Made by a program: the position numbers and the translations under genes. This document shows, in pieces, positions 15,642-25,381 of a stretch of 64,000 bases of DNA (position 1 is the stretch's first letter; each line of letters opens with the position of its first letter). Location: positions 1-64,000 of the forward strand of contig NZ_SNYV01000013.1 of NCBI RefSeq assembly GCF_004363245.1, written 5' to 3'. The notes beneath the pieces were generated by a model, which did not search any database, was not told the origin of the DNA, and saw nothing but the letters and a program-made list of their open reading frames with translations. This DNA is from Sphingobacterium yanglingense (lineage in GTDB: Bacteria > Bacteroidota > Bacteroidia > Sphingobacteriales > Sphingobacteriaceae).

Positions 15642-18600
15642 ATGAGGATTATTTATATTCTGTGTATGCTACCGCTATGCCTATGGTTTACGGGGGTGTC
15701 TGCACAACAAACAGAAGAATTGATAATTACAGGTACTGTTGTCAATGAAAAAAGTGTACCTGTACAAAGTGTTTCTGTATACATAAAGGATAGACCGGCA
15801 GGTGCTGCATCTACCGATCAGAACGGAAAATTCAGCATTAAAGCGATATATGGCGATATGTTGGTATTCAGTTATGTAGGTTACGAATCGATAGAGCATC
15901 TCGTTACAAAGTCTGAAGCTAATTTGAGTATTAAACTTGCAGACAAAAGTCTTGATGTGGAAGAGGTGGTAGTGGTCGGTCTAGGGGCTACGCAACGGAA
16001 AATCAGTTCAGTCGGGGCTATCACTACGGTAGATGTCAAGCAGCTGCAGAGTCCCGCTCCGTCGATGTCGAATCTCTTGGGTGGACGCGCTGCGGGAGTA
16101 ATCTCAATGCAGACGTCCGGAGAGCCGGGTGCTAATATTGCCGATTTCTGGATACGTGGAATCGGTACATTTGGGGCTAATAGTAGCGCCCTAGTACTTA
16201 TTGATGGATTGGAAGGTGATTTAAATACCATCGACCCTGCCGATGTGGAGAGCTTCTCTATCTTGAAAGATGCGTCGGCTACAGCAGTGTACGGTGTACG
16301 TGGTGCGAATGGGGTGGTTTTAATAACCACTAAAAGAGGTACGGTAGACCGTATACAGATTACTGCTCGAGCTAACTCTACACTCTCTACGCTTAATAGG
16401 TTGCCTAAATATCTAGGAGCTTATGACTATGCAAAGCTAGCTAATGAAGCAGCTTTCTCGCGTGGAGAATCACCAGTATATAATCCGACGGAATTGGGGA
16501 TTATTGAGCATGGACTGGACCCGGATATGTACCCTGATGTGGATTGGCAGAAGGAGATCTTGAACAACAGCTTCTGGCGCCAGAGTTACTATGCCTCAGG
16601 GCGTGGTGGATCGGAAATAGCACGTTACTTCTTGAGTCTCGGTGGAAAAAGTGAAACGGCTGCCTATAAAGTAGATAAAAACAGCCCCTATAGTTCCAAT
16701 GTAGGATTCAATACCTATAATTATCGTGTAAACTTGGATTTGAACCTAACTAAAACGACCAAAGTATATCTTGGCTCGGACGGGTATTTATCCAGATTAT
16801 TACAGCCGGGTATCTCAAATACGGATTATATATGGGGGGCACAATCTAGTCTGACCCCACTGTCGGTGCCTACAAAATATTCTAATGGCTTGTTTCCTGC
16901 TGCAGGAGGTGGGGAGCTTTCCTCTCCTTATGTATTGATCAATCGCACAGGCCGTGCTTCGGAGGAGTGGTACAAAGGTAAGACTACACTCGCTATAGAT
17001 CAAGATCTTACTAGCCTATTAGATGGTCTTAAATTCCGCATGCAGGGAGCCTATGATATTCATAGTAATTTTGAGGAGCGACGTTGGGTACAACCGGCTC
17101 TTTATCAAGCTATGGGTCGTAATTATGATGGATCGCTTATTATGAAGGAAACGGTGCAGGAACGTTCAGCGATCTACGGTAAATCATTAAGACAGTTTCG
17201 TAAATACCATTTCGAAACTACCCTTAACTACGATCAGAAATTCGGAGAAGATCACCGCACGTCGGCATTGCTGTATTATTATATGAGTGACTCCAAAGAC
17301 ACTAAATATGCAACAAATAATCTTACGGCTATTCCTGAACGCTATCAAGGGGTATCCAGTCGCTTGACTTATGGATTTAGAGATACTTACTTATTGGATG
17401 TCAACTTCGGGTATACAGGATCAGAAAACTTTCAGCCTGGACGTCAATATGGTTTCTTTCCTTCCGTAGCTTTAGGTTGGGTACCGACCGGTTATAAGTA
17501 TGTACAGGAAAAAGCACCTTGGTTGGATTATTTTAAGATCAGAGCTTCTTATGGTACAGTAGGTAATGACCGTATTATTGACGGTGTCCGGTTTCCATAT
17601 TTGACGAAAGCGGATCAGTATTTCAGCAATGTATGGGGAATAGGAGGTGTAGAAACGATAACCGAAACCCGTATTGGAGCTGATAACCTGGCTTGGGAAA
17701 GGTCGATTAAGTCAAATCTGGGAATTGAAGGTAAATTGTTCAATAACAAGATTGACTTTGTGGTAGACTTCTTTAAAGATCAACGTAACGGTATATTCCA
17801 GCCCCGTGTGCAGGTGCCTGAATATGTAGGGGTTATTTCCAACCCTTGGGCTAATGTCGGACGGATGTGGAGTGCCGGAGCGGATGGTAATATTAGTTAC
17901 AATATGCAGATAAATCAGGATATGGGATTTACGGTGCGTGGTAATTTTACCTACTCTAAGAATATGGTGCAGAACTGGGAGCAGCCTTATATGGAGTATT
18001 CATACCTAGAGTACAATGGATTCCCTTATGGTTCTATCCGTGGTTATCAGGCGCTTGGTTTGTTTAAGGATGAAGATGATGTCAAGTATAGTCCGAAACA
18101 AACTTTTGGAACGGTATTGCCCGGTGATATTAAATATAAAGATGTAAACGGAGACGGAGTAATCAACTCGCTGGATAAAGTGCCATTGACGCACAACGAT
18201 TATCCATTAACAATGTTCGGATTTGGTGGTGAGTTTCGCTACAAAAATCTATCGGTAGGGGTTTTATTTAAAGGAACAGGTAGTACACCTTTCTACTACG
18301 TGGGAATGCCTAAAACATATAAGAATGTAACAGAGATCAATGGCAAGGGGTATATGCCGTTCTATAACGGTAGTGAAGGTAATGTAATTACTTTGGCCAA
18401 TGATCCTGCCAATCGCTGGATACCTCGCGAATATGCTTTGCAGGAAGGAATGGATCTATCTCTAGCAGAAAATCCGGATGCCCGTTTTCCTCGTTTGCAA
18501 TACGGTAAAAATGAAAACAATACGCAATTGTCCACATTCTGGAAGGATGATGCGCGCTACATAAGACTACAGGAGCTAACGGTTAATTATCGGGTTAACC

Positions 18601-18770
18601 CTAATTTTCTTAAACGCGTAGGGGTTAAATCTATGGATCTACAGTTTGTAGGAAATAACCTGTACATCTGGGATAATGTCAAAATATTTGATCCTGAACA
18701 GGCTGCCTGGAATGGACGTAAATATCCAATACCATCCACTTATTCGGTGCAGGTATATGTTAATTTTTAA
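15642..18770 (+). CDS. SusC/RagA-family TonB-dependent channel
   Basis: 1042 residues with a signal peptide (ending VSAQQ). There is no STN domain, so unlike the channel at 8069-11752 it should not signal through FecR. A beta-sandwich domain lies at about 27-105, followed by TonB box DVEEVVVVGLG and plug (LLGGRAAGVISMQTSG...DGLEGDLNTIDPADVESFSILKDASATAVYGVRGANGVVLITTKRG), then the barrel. It forms the outer-membrane import channel with the SusD protein 24 bases downstream. Confidence 0.95.
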   Translation: MRIIYILCMLPLCLWFTGVSAQQTEELIITGTVVNEKSVPVQSVSVYIKDRPAGAASTDQNGKFSIKAIYGDMLVFSYVGYESIEHLVTKSEANLSIKLADKSLDVEEVVVVGLGATQRKISSVGAITTVDVKQLQSPAPSMSNLLGGRAAGVISMQTSGEPGANIADFWIRGIGTFGANSSALVLIDGLEGDLNTIDPADVESFSILKDASATAVYGVRGANGVVLITTKRGTVDRIQITARANSTLSTLNRLPKYLGAYDYAKLANEAAFSRGESPVYNPTELGIIEHGLDPDMYPDVDWQKEILNNSFWRQSYYASGRGGSEIARYFLSLGGKSETAAYKVDKNSPYSSNVGFNTYNYRVNLDLNLTKTTKVYLGSDGYLSRLLQPGISNTDYIWGAQSSLTPLSVPTKYSNGLFPAAGGGELSSPYVLINRTGRASEEWYKGKTTLAIDQDLTSLLDGLKFRMQGAYDIHSNFEERRWVQPALYQAMGRNYDGSLIMKETVQERSAIYGKSLRQFRKYHFETTLNYDQKFGEDHRTSALLYYYMSDSKDTKYATNNLTAIPERYQGVSSRLTYGFRDTYLLDVNFGYTGSENFQPGRQYGFFPSVALGWVPTGYKYVQEKAPWLDYFKIRASYGTVGNDRIIDGVRFPYLTKADQYFSNVWGIGGVETITETRIGADNLAWERSIKSNLGIEGKLFNNKIDFVVDFFKDQRNGIFQPRVQVPEYVGVISNPWANVGRMWSAGADGNISYNMQINQDMGFTVRGNFTYSKNMVQNWEQPYMEYSYLEYNGFPYGSIRGYQALGLFKDEDDVKYSPKQTFGTVLPGDIKYKDVNGDGVINSLDKVPLTHNDYPLTMFGFGGEFRYKNLSVGVLFKGTGSTPFYYVGMPKTYKNVTEINGKGYMPFYNGSEGNVITLANDPANRWIPREYALQEGMDLSLAENPDARFPRLQYGKNENNTQLSTFWKDDARYIRLQELTVNYRVNPNFLKRVGVKSMDLQFVGNNLYIWDNVKIFDPEQAAWNGRKYPIPSTYSVQVYVNF

Positions 18771-18794
18771 TACGATTAGATATAGATCAACGAT

Positions 18795-20849
18795 ATGAAG
18801 ACGTCAATAATCATAAAGAGAATAGCGAAAGCAGCCTTTATTATTCAACTGTTTTTTCTGGTGACATCCTGTAAGGACTACCTGAATATCGATAATTATT
18901 TCGATGATGAATTTAATATAGATTCCGCTTTCAGTAATGCGCGGAATATGGAAGCTTATATGTGGGGAGCTGCAGCTATGTTTCCAGACGAATCCAGAAC
19001 GATACGAGGCAACTATACCCCGGGGCCAATGGCTACAGATGAGGGATTTAACGGTTTGACTGGGGCTGGAACAACTAATATCTATTATGGGATGGATTTT
19101 GCAACAGGGAATATCACTCCGGATAAATTTGGGGGGCTTAATCAATGGGGCAATTATTATAAAATAATCCGTAAGTGTAATCTAATCTTGCAGAATCTGC
19201 AAAAGCCAAAGGATATTACTTCAACAGATAGGCTTCGTATAGAGGGGTATACCCGTTTTATCAGAGCTTATGCTTATTACAACATCTTAGTGGATTATGG
19301 CCCTCCTATTTTATTGGGCGATGAGGTTGTAAATACCAATGAAAGTATGGAATATTACGACCGTCCGAGGTCTACGTATGATGAGGCCATGGAGTATACC
19401 TGCGCAGAATTTGAGAAGGCAGGTACGCTAATGCCTCCTGATGTCGGTCTTTTGAATTTTGGACGACCTACTCGAGGTGCTGCTTTTGCTATGATCGCTC
19501 GTCTACGTTTGATACACGCTAGTCCTTTGTATAATGGAGGTAATGCTGCGCGTTCTTACTTCGGAAACTGGATGCGTAAGACTGATGGGGTGCATTATGT
19601 ATCGCAGCAGTACGATGAGAGTAGATGGGCCGTGGCAGCGGCAGCCGCAAAGCGTGTTATGGATATGGGGAAATACCAGTTATATACTGTTCCTGCAGAT
19701 AACATGACCGCTCAGTTGCCTTCGGGGGTAACTTCGGATCCAAATTTCTATGGATCATATCCTAATGGTGCTTTGGGAATAGATGCATTCAAATCCTATT
19801 CGGATATATTTACGGGTGAGTCTGTTGCGGCGATTAATCCGGAGTTTATCTGGGGAGTGAGTGCACCCTATATCAACACGGACATTAATCAGGGGGCTTT
19901 CCCGCCTACACTGGGCGGATGGGGCCGTTTCTGTGTGACACAGAAAGTAGTGGATGCTTATCTGATGGAAGACGGACGTAGTATACAGGAAGCCCGTGGT
20001 GATACCTATTTTGAAAGCGTAGCCGATCTACCTGCAGGCGGAACTTTTAATGACCTCTTTACGGAGCAGTCTAAAACTTTCTCTGGATATCCACTTAATG
20101 CTGGTGTGTATAAGATGTACGCAAATCGTGAAATGCGGTTTTATGCCTCTGTTGGTTTTAACGAAGCTGTGTGGCAGGCGTTGTCAACGTCTGATGCTGC
20201 ATTACAGAATCATACTGCTAAGTATTATTTTCAGGACCTTGATGGCCGTGGTGGCGTATCTGCAAGCTCTCCTAACTATCCTATTACTGGATATATTATT
20301 AAGAAATGGGTTCACTCGTATGATGCAAAAACCGGTACAGGAGCTCGTACACTTCCTAAATTCTATCCTATTATACGGTATGCGGAGATCTTATTGTCTT
20401 ACGCAGAGGCATTGAACAATCTGAACGGTAGTCATACGGTCAAGATGGGAGAGAGAGAATATACGATGTCAAGAGATGTGGAAGAGATTAAGAAAGCATT
20501 CAACCAGGTACGTTACCGTGCAGGGCTACCGGGATTGTCCCCAAGTCAATTGACTTCTGCAGGCACTGTTCAAAAAGAGCTTGTACGTGAGCGTATGGTG
20601 GAGTTTTTGTGGGAAAATAGACGTTTTTACGATGTACGTCGTTGGGGAATGTATGAGGAAACCGAGCGTGAACCTATTATGGGAATGAATCCGGATGGAG
20701 CGACCAAGGAAGCATATTATAGACGTGTGATTCCAGGGACATCATCTTTCTTGACAAGAGAAGTGAACAAAAGACTGAATTGGGTGCCGATACCGCGTTC
20801 GGAGATGAGAAGATTACCTTCTGCGGATCAGAATCCGGGATATAATTAA
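18795..20849 (+). CDS. RagB/SusD-family nutrient uptake lipoprotein
   Basis: 684 residues, longer than the usual 500-600. Lipobox VTSC (Cys26), mature start KDYLNIDNYFDDEFN. TPR-like helices (RFIRAYAYYNILVDYGPPILL) and the C-terminal signature RERMVEFLWENRRFYDVRRWGMYEETE are clear. It should bind the substrate of the SusC encoded just upstream. The extra length is spread through the ligand-binding loops. Confidence 0.95.
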   Translation: MKTSIIIKRIAKAAFIIQLFFLVTSCKDYLNIDNYFDDEFNIDSAFSNARNMEAYMWGAAAMFPDESRTIRGNYTPGPMATDEGFNGLTGAGTTNIYYGMDFATGNITPDKFGGLNQWGNYYKIIRKCNLILQNLQKPKDITSTDRLRIEGYTRFIRAYAYYNILVDYGPPILLGDEVVNTNESMEYYDRPRSTYDEAMEYTCAEFEKAGTLMPPDVGLLNFGRPTRGAAFAMIARLRLIHASPLYNGGNAARSYFGNWMRKTDGVHYVSQQYDESRWAVAAAAAKRVMDMGKYQLYTVPADNMTAQLPSGVTSDPNFYGSYPNGALGIDAFKSYSDIFTGESVAAINPEFIWGVSAPYINTDINQGAFPPTLGGWGRFCVTQKVVDAYLMEDGRSIQEARGDTYFESVADLPAGGTFNDLFTEQSKTFSGYPLNAGVYKMYANREMRFYASVGFNEAVWQALSTSDAALQNHTAKYYFQDLDGRGGVSASSPNYPITGYIIKKWVHSYDAKTGTGARTLPKFYPIIRYAEILLSYAEALNNLNGSHTVKMGEREYTMSRDVEEIKKAFNQVRYRAGLPGLSPSQLTSAGTVQKELVRERMVEFLWENRRFYDVRRWGMYEETEREPIMGMNPDGATKEAYYRRVIPGTSSFLTREVNKRLNWVPIPRSEMRRLPSADQNPGYN

Positions 20850-20882
20850 AAAAGTAGTACCTGAAAACTAAAAAAATAACAG

Positions 20883-21785
20883 ATGAAACGAAGATATATA
20901 ACAGTTCTCGCACTCCTGTTGGGCGTGGCTTCATGTAAGGATAATGAGGTGTTTGAGAAAGAAATGTATAAGAATGAGGTTTCCCTGATTAGTAGCGAAA
21001 ATCACAATGTCTTTCAAGAGGTGGTGCATATGACAGGTGAAGAAATCATTGGCTATGTAGCTGCTTCTGCTGGTGGTACATTGGCTCCAGCAAAGGATCT
21101 GGTCGTAGGATTGGAAGAGGATGCCGAGCCGCTAAAGGAATATAACTGGGCTAATTTTGACGCTGCAGAAGAGCTCTATGCTAAGCTGTTGCCTCAGGAT
21201 AAGTATGAGATCATGGATGACAAAGTGGTGATCAAGGCTGGTGAGCGTACGGGAAGGACGATGATTAAATTGAGACCAGAAGGGCTATCGCCAGATTCGA
21301 CTTATTTTATCGGATTGAAGGTGGTTGATAAGTCGGGGGTTGAGATTAATCCGAAGAAGAGTACGATGTTATATCAGGTGTCTTTTCAGAATGATTATGC
21401 TTCGCAAGTGAATAGTTCGATGTATATGATGACGGGGGTGAAGGATGATGTAATCCCTGTTGCGGCCAATAAAAAGCTTTTTCCATTGACTCATAATAGT
21501 GTAAGATTGACTGCAGGTAATGAATTGTTCGAACCGAAGCTTGCGAACATTGATAAAAACTCAATGATATTGGAAATTGATGACTCTAATCGGGTGACCA
21601 TCAAACCGTATAAGACTATACATGTTGTGCAATTGGATAACGATCCTAAATATCCGAATACATTTCAGGTCGAAGAGTCTTTTGGTAAGAAAACTAATGT
21701 GTTCTTGATTTCTTATCAGTACTCGGTTGATGGGGGAAAAACTTACAGTAAGATGAAGGAACGCGTGGAGATGCAGGTTAAATAA
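20883..21785 (+). CDS. DUF1735/DUF4361-type surface lipoprotein
   Basis: 300 residues, lipobox VASC (Cys18). The N-terminal half has the BT_3987-like (DUF1735) pattern: a strand-rich domain with YEIMDDKVVIKAGERTGRTMIKLRPEGLSPDSTYFIGLKV. The C-terminal half looks like DUF4361 (FQVEESFGKKTNVFLISYQYSVDGGKTYSKMKE). In known loci such proteins are surface glycan-binding lipoproteins placed after SusD. The ligand here is unknown. It lies 33 bases after SusD in the same operon. Confidence 0.75.
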   Translation: MKRRYITVLALLLGVASCKDNEVFEKEMYKNEVSLISSENHNVFQEVVHMTGEEIIGYVAASAGGTLAPAKDLVVGLEEDAEPLKEYNWANFDAAEELYAKLLPQDKYEIMDDKVVIKAGERTGRTMIKLRPEGLSPDSTYFIGLKVVDKSGVEINPKKSTMLYQVSFQNDYASQVNSSMYMMTGVKDDVIPVAANKKLFPLTHNSVRLTAGNELFEPKLANIDKNSMILEIDDSNRVTIKPYKTIHVVQLDNDPKYPNTFQVEESFGKKTNVFLISYQYSVDGGKTYSKMKERVEMQVK

Positions 21786-21800
21786 TAAAAGAAGGAATCC

Positions 21801-23072
21801 ATGAAAACGACTAATTATTATAAAATTAAGGCGATGTCAAAAGTAGTTTTTGCTTTTGTCCTTTCCCTGACAATGCTATTGACGTCCTGTAAAGATGAAA
21901 ATGAGGTGAAGGGCCGCTTTATGTTAAAGGACAATCCATCGAAGATGGAAGTGCCTTCGCGTGGCTCTTCGGAGACCTATACCGTGCAATCTAGTGGTCA
22001 CTGGAAGGTGGAACCACAGCGTAAAGAGAAGTGGCTAAAGATCGATCCAATGGAGGGTAATGGCGATGGTACATTTACAGTGACGGTGAATAAGAATATG
22101 GCTCAGGAAGCCCGTAATGTAACGCTCTTTTTTACAGTAGATGGTCAGCTTCATAATAGTGTGCTTAAGATAGAACAGGCAGCTGGGACAGGAGAAGGAG
22201 AAAATGAGGAGCCTTATATTTACCTTGATGGAAAGCCAATTAAACTGGAATCAGAGGAAGCTGGTGCTGTGACAAATTATGTCTTGCGTGCTAATGGAAA
22301 ATGGCGCTTGGAGTTGGAAGATCAACCAGAATGGGTGAATGTGGAGCCAATGGAAGGTCAAGGGGATACGCCAGTAAAAGTGACTATTGATAAAAATACT
22401 GACCTAGAACGTACAGCAAACCTGTTGTTCTTTTTGGATGGTGTACAGCAGGAAAATGTGTTGAGTATTTATCAAAAAGGTCAGAAGTTACAGGTTTCAG
22501 GAGATTTGGTCTTGAAAGAGGATTTCAATTGGCTGAGTTACGGTAGTGAGATTTTTAATGTGACGACCGGCGAGACGAGAATTGGTTCGTGGAAAGAAGA
22601 AGACCTAGCTAAAGGTTGGACAAGTACCATAAATACAACAACAGGAGCTAGCGATTATGCTTCCATCTATGGGCGTCCGGGGTTTGTGAAGTTAGGACGC
22701 ACCAATTACGGTGGAGATCTGATATCGCCCAAGTTGGAAAATGTACAACGTACGAAGGACCTGTTAGTGACTTTTAAAGCGGTACGATATGCAACAGGGG
22801 ATCATTATCTTCTTACGGTAGGTGTCAATGGCCCGGGAACGGTCAGTGTAAAAGAGTTTGATATTATGAATGTGGCTAGCCCGAATTCGAATCTAGAGGC
22901 ATGTAGAGCTGCATGGCAAGCTCCTGCAGCGACATATTCTTTTGAAATAAAGGGAGCGACTGCCGAGACGCAAGTATGGTTCTTAGGGGGAGCTTTTGAT
23001 CAACGTGCAGGAAACTGGCCTAAAACGACAAACCGCATTTTTATCGATGATGTCGTCGTCACTGTAAAGTAA
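21801..23072 (+). CDS. Lipoprotein with two BACON domains
   Basis: 423 residues, lipobox LTSC (Cys30). Two BACON repeats follow one another: about 50-125 (VPSRGSSETYTVQSSGHWKVEPQ...WLKIDPMEGNGDGTFTVTVNKN) and about 145-225 (ESEEAGAVTNYVLRANGKWRLEL...WVNVEPMEGQGDTPVKVTIDKN). The C-terminal 190 residues form a beta-sandwich-like domain ending FIDDVVVTVK, as in carbohydrate-binding modules. BACON domains act as spacers or mucin/glycan-binding units on Bacteroidota surface proteins. It is the last gene before a terminator, 15 bases after the DUF4361-like gene. Confidence 0.85.
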   Translation: MKTTNYYKIKAMSKVVFAFVLSLTMLLTSCKDENEVKGRFMLKDNPSKMEVPSRGSSETYTVQSSGHWKVEPQRKEKWLKIDPMEGNGDGTFTVTVNKNMAQEARNVTLFFTVDGQLHNSVLKIEQAAGTGEGENEEPYIYLDGKPIKLESEEAGAVTNYVLRANGKWRLELEDQPEWVNVEPMEGQGDTPVKVTIDKNTDLERTANLLFFLDGVQQENVLSIYQKGQKLQVSGDLVLKEDFNWLSYGSEIFNVTTGETRIGSWKEEDLAKGWTSTINTTTGASDYASIYGRPGFVKLGRTNYGGDLISPKLENVQRTKDLLVTFKAVRYATGDHYLLTVGVNGPGTVSVKEFDIMNVASPNSNLEACRAAWQAPAATYSFEIKGATAETQVWFLGGAFDQRAGNWPKTTNRIFIDDVVVTVK

Positions 23073-23098
23073 ATGTAATCAACCTATAGTTAACTATA

Positions 23099-23132
23099 AA
23101 GTCCGTGCAGAGTATTCCGCACGGGCTTTTTA
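23099..23132 (+). terminator. Intrinsic terminator after the BACON gene
   Basis: An 8-bp stem GTCCGTGC/GCACGGGC (one G-U) followed by a T5 run, in the 73-base gap before the phosphoesterase gene. It probably makes the phosphoesterase partly independent of the SusC/D transcript. Confidence 0.75.
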
Positions 23133-23145
23133 ATAACAGACAACA

Positions 23146-25152
23146 ATGAATAAGAAATTCCATTATAGTAGACGTTCCTTTATCCATGCTTCTCTGATAA
23201 CAGGATTAGGTCTTTCGTTGAATCTTTATAGTTGCACAAAATCTGTGGCCGAGCCTGCAGAACCTACCACACCAGATTCTGGGGGAGGGGATGATGGTAA
23301 ATTGAGTATTACAGGCGTGCTTATCGCTGCACATATAGATGCAACCAAAGGGTCAGAATATAGTATTAGCGGAAAGGGATTTGCAACGGGTGATCAGCTC
23401 TACTTTGAATCACGGGCTAATCTAACAGCAACTGGGAAATACACAATAACGAGTAAAAATGTTACAGCAGATCAGATCAGTTTTGTGTTTCCAATGGATA
23501 TCCCTTCGGATAGCTATAGGGTATCGGTAAAACGAGGTGCGCAGTCTTTTTTACTAGGGACGACAATCCTTAACCTGTATTTTAATGCTAATATTCCGGA
23601 TAAGGCAGGTATGACTGTAAAAGGGGTAGTCTATGCAGCAGGTGTTGGGATTGCCAATGTGGTGGTATCTGATGGATTTGAAGTGACGACAACAGATCAG
23701 GATGGTGTATATTATCTTCCGTCTAATAAAAAAGGAAGGTATGTCTTTGTGTCTATCCCCGGGAATTATGAAGTAGCGACTAGCATGAATGCGCCACAGT
23801 TTTTTCAACGTCTCAATTTGCCTGCGGATGTTGTCGAAACCAAAGATTTTGAATTGAAGGCGGTCAACAATGAAAAGCATGCTGTAATGATTTTGGGTGA
23901 TATGCATCTGGCTCGACGTACGGATGATATCAATCAATTTCAAAAAGGATTCTTGCCCGATGTCAATAAGTCTATTCAGGCCTATAAGAGCGCAGGTAAT
24001 AAGGTGTATGCACTAACACTGGGGGATATGACCTGGGAAAGTTATTGGTATTCGAATAATTATGCTCTACCACAGTACTTGACCGAGATGAATAAGATTG
24101 AGGCTATGGTGTTCAATACGATGGGTAACCACGATAATGATCCTAAGGCCTCTGGCGATTGGGAATCTGAAAATACCTATAGAACGATTATCGGACCGAC
24201 TTATTATTCTTTCAACTTGGGTAAGGTACACTATGTCGTACTGGATAATATTGAGTATCTGAATGTAAATGAGGCGAGGAATTATAACACTAAAATTGTA
24301 GAAAACCAGATTGAGTGGCTTAAAAAGGATCTGGCGACGATAACGGACAAAAGTACACCTATAGTAGTCGCTATGCATGCACATTTGCATAGTAACCCTT
24401 CATTAAATAGTAGTGGTAGTGAGACAACAGGCTATAGGATTACTAATGCGGCTGATTTTGTCAATGCGTTGAAGGGCTTTACGACGGTTCATGTGGTTAC
24501 GGGACATACACATATCAATTATAATGTAGAGCTAGCTACTGCACCGAATATTATGGAGCATAACACGGGGGCAGTGTGTGCGACCTGGTGGTGGACCGGT
24601 AATGTGGGGTATGCAGGAAATCATATCTGTAAGGATGGTGCACCAGGTGGCTATGGTATTTGGGAAATGCAGGGGAGAGATTTGAAATGGAAGTACAAGG
24701 CTATAGGCGAAAGCGAAGATTATCAGTTTAGGGCTTATGACCTCAATCAGGTGCATCTGACTAAGGATAAATATGCTCCAGCTTACACAGGATCGGAGTG
24801 GAATACGTATGCGGCTGAATATGCGAATCCAAATAAGAACAACGAGGTCTTAATTAATGTCTGGAATTATGATAAAGGCTGGAAGGTGGAGGTTACAGAA
24901 AACGGAACGCCCCTTACAGTAAACCGGGTGCGCATGCGTGACCCGTTGCATATTATATCGTATTCGGCGCAACGACTGAACCGTAATGCCGTACCTACGG
25001 AAGATTTTGTGACGACCCTGACAGCACATATGTTTAAGGTAAAAGCTTCTTCGTCTACCAGTACATTGGAGATCCGGGTGACTGATCGTTTTGGAAAGGT
25101 ATATCGGGAAAGCATGGTGCGGCCTAAAACATTGGGCTATTTAATGAAGTAG
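23146..25152 (+). CDS. Calcineurin-like metallophosphoesterase lipoprotein
   Basis: 668 residues. The N-terminus has a twin-arginine-like SRRSFIHAS and a lipobox LYSC (Cys30), so it is exported and lipid-anchored. An IPT-like domain (about 50-145) and a metallophosphoesterase N-terminal beta domain (about 160-235) precede the catalytic core. The core carries the metal-binding blocks GDMH (about 250), GDMTW (about 292), GNHDND (about 325), HAHLH (about 410) and GHTH (about 451). A C-terminal MetallophosC domain ends at the stop. It should hydrolyse a phospho-ester outside the cytoplasm. As the only enzyme of the plus-strand uptake locus it hints that the imported substrate is phosphorylated. 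Confidence 0.88.
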   Translation: MNKKFHYSRRSFIHASLITGLGLSLNLYSCTKSVAEPAEPTTPDSGGGDDGKLSITGVLIAAHIDATKGSEYSISGKGFATGDQLYFESRANLTATGKYTITSKNVTADQISFVFPMDIPSDSYRVSVKRGAQSFLLGTTILNLYFNANIPDKAGMTVKGVVYAAGVGIANVVVSDGFEVTTTDQDGVYYLPSNKKGRYVFVSIPGNYEVATSMNAPQFFQRLNLPADVVETKDFELKAVNNEKHAVMILGDMHLARRTDDINQFQKGFLPDVNKSIQAYKSAGNKVYALTLGDMTWESYWYSNNYALPQYLTEMNKIEAMVFNTMGNHDNDPKASGDWESENTYRTIIGPTYYSFNLGKVHYVVLDNIEYLNVNEARNYNTKIVENQIEWLKKDLATITDKSTPIVVAMHAHLHSNPSLNSSGSETTGYRITNAADFVNALKGFTTVHVVTGHTHINYNVELATAPNIMEHNTGAVCATWWWTGNVGYAGNHICKDGAPGGYGIWEMQGRDLKWKYKAIGESEDYQFRAYDLNQVHLTKDKYAPAYTGSEWNTYAAEYANPNKNNEVLINVWNYDKGWKVEVTENGTPLTVNRVRMRDPLHIISYSAQRLNRNAVPTEDFVTTLTAHMFKVKASSSTSTLEIRVTDRFGKVYRESMVRPKTLGYLMK

Positions 25153-25215
25153 TCGAGTACGTCATGTCGCAGCGTCACGATTGTGGTCGACGAGTTCTCG
25201 GTGTCGGTTTATCGC

Positions 25216-25343
25216 GGACCTTGTGGAGACATCTATAGGGTATCTAGACAACGGATGTAATGCTCGAGGGGATAAGTCGTAATTCTTGGTAGCCGGTACT
25301 CCGTCATGTCGACCTTGTGGAGACATCTATGGGCTATCTAGAC
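25216..25343 (+). repeat. Dispersed repeat, two copies (ccttgtggagacatctat family)
   Basis: Copy A (25216-25249) and longer copy B (25292-25343) share ggaccttgtggagac-type sequence and the following atctat and atctagac words. Copy B also has gccggtactccgtcatgtcg upstream. A third copy is at 27685-27733. They lie in the gap between the phosphoesterase and the outer-membrane protein gene. Confidence 0.8.
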
Positions 25344-25381
25344 GGTGAGTATAATTATTATTAGTGTTAAATTTTTTTAAA

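Noticed and set aside
15881..16330. 149-codon minus-strand ORF opposite the second SusC plug
   Set aside because: Shadow of the same conserved region in the other SusC gene, not a separate gene.
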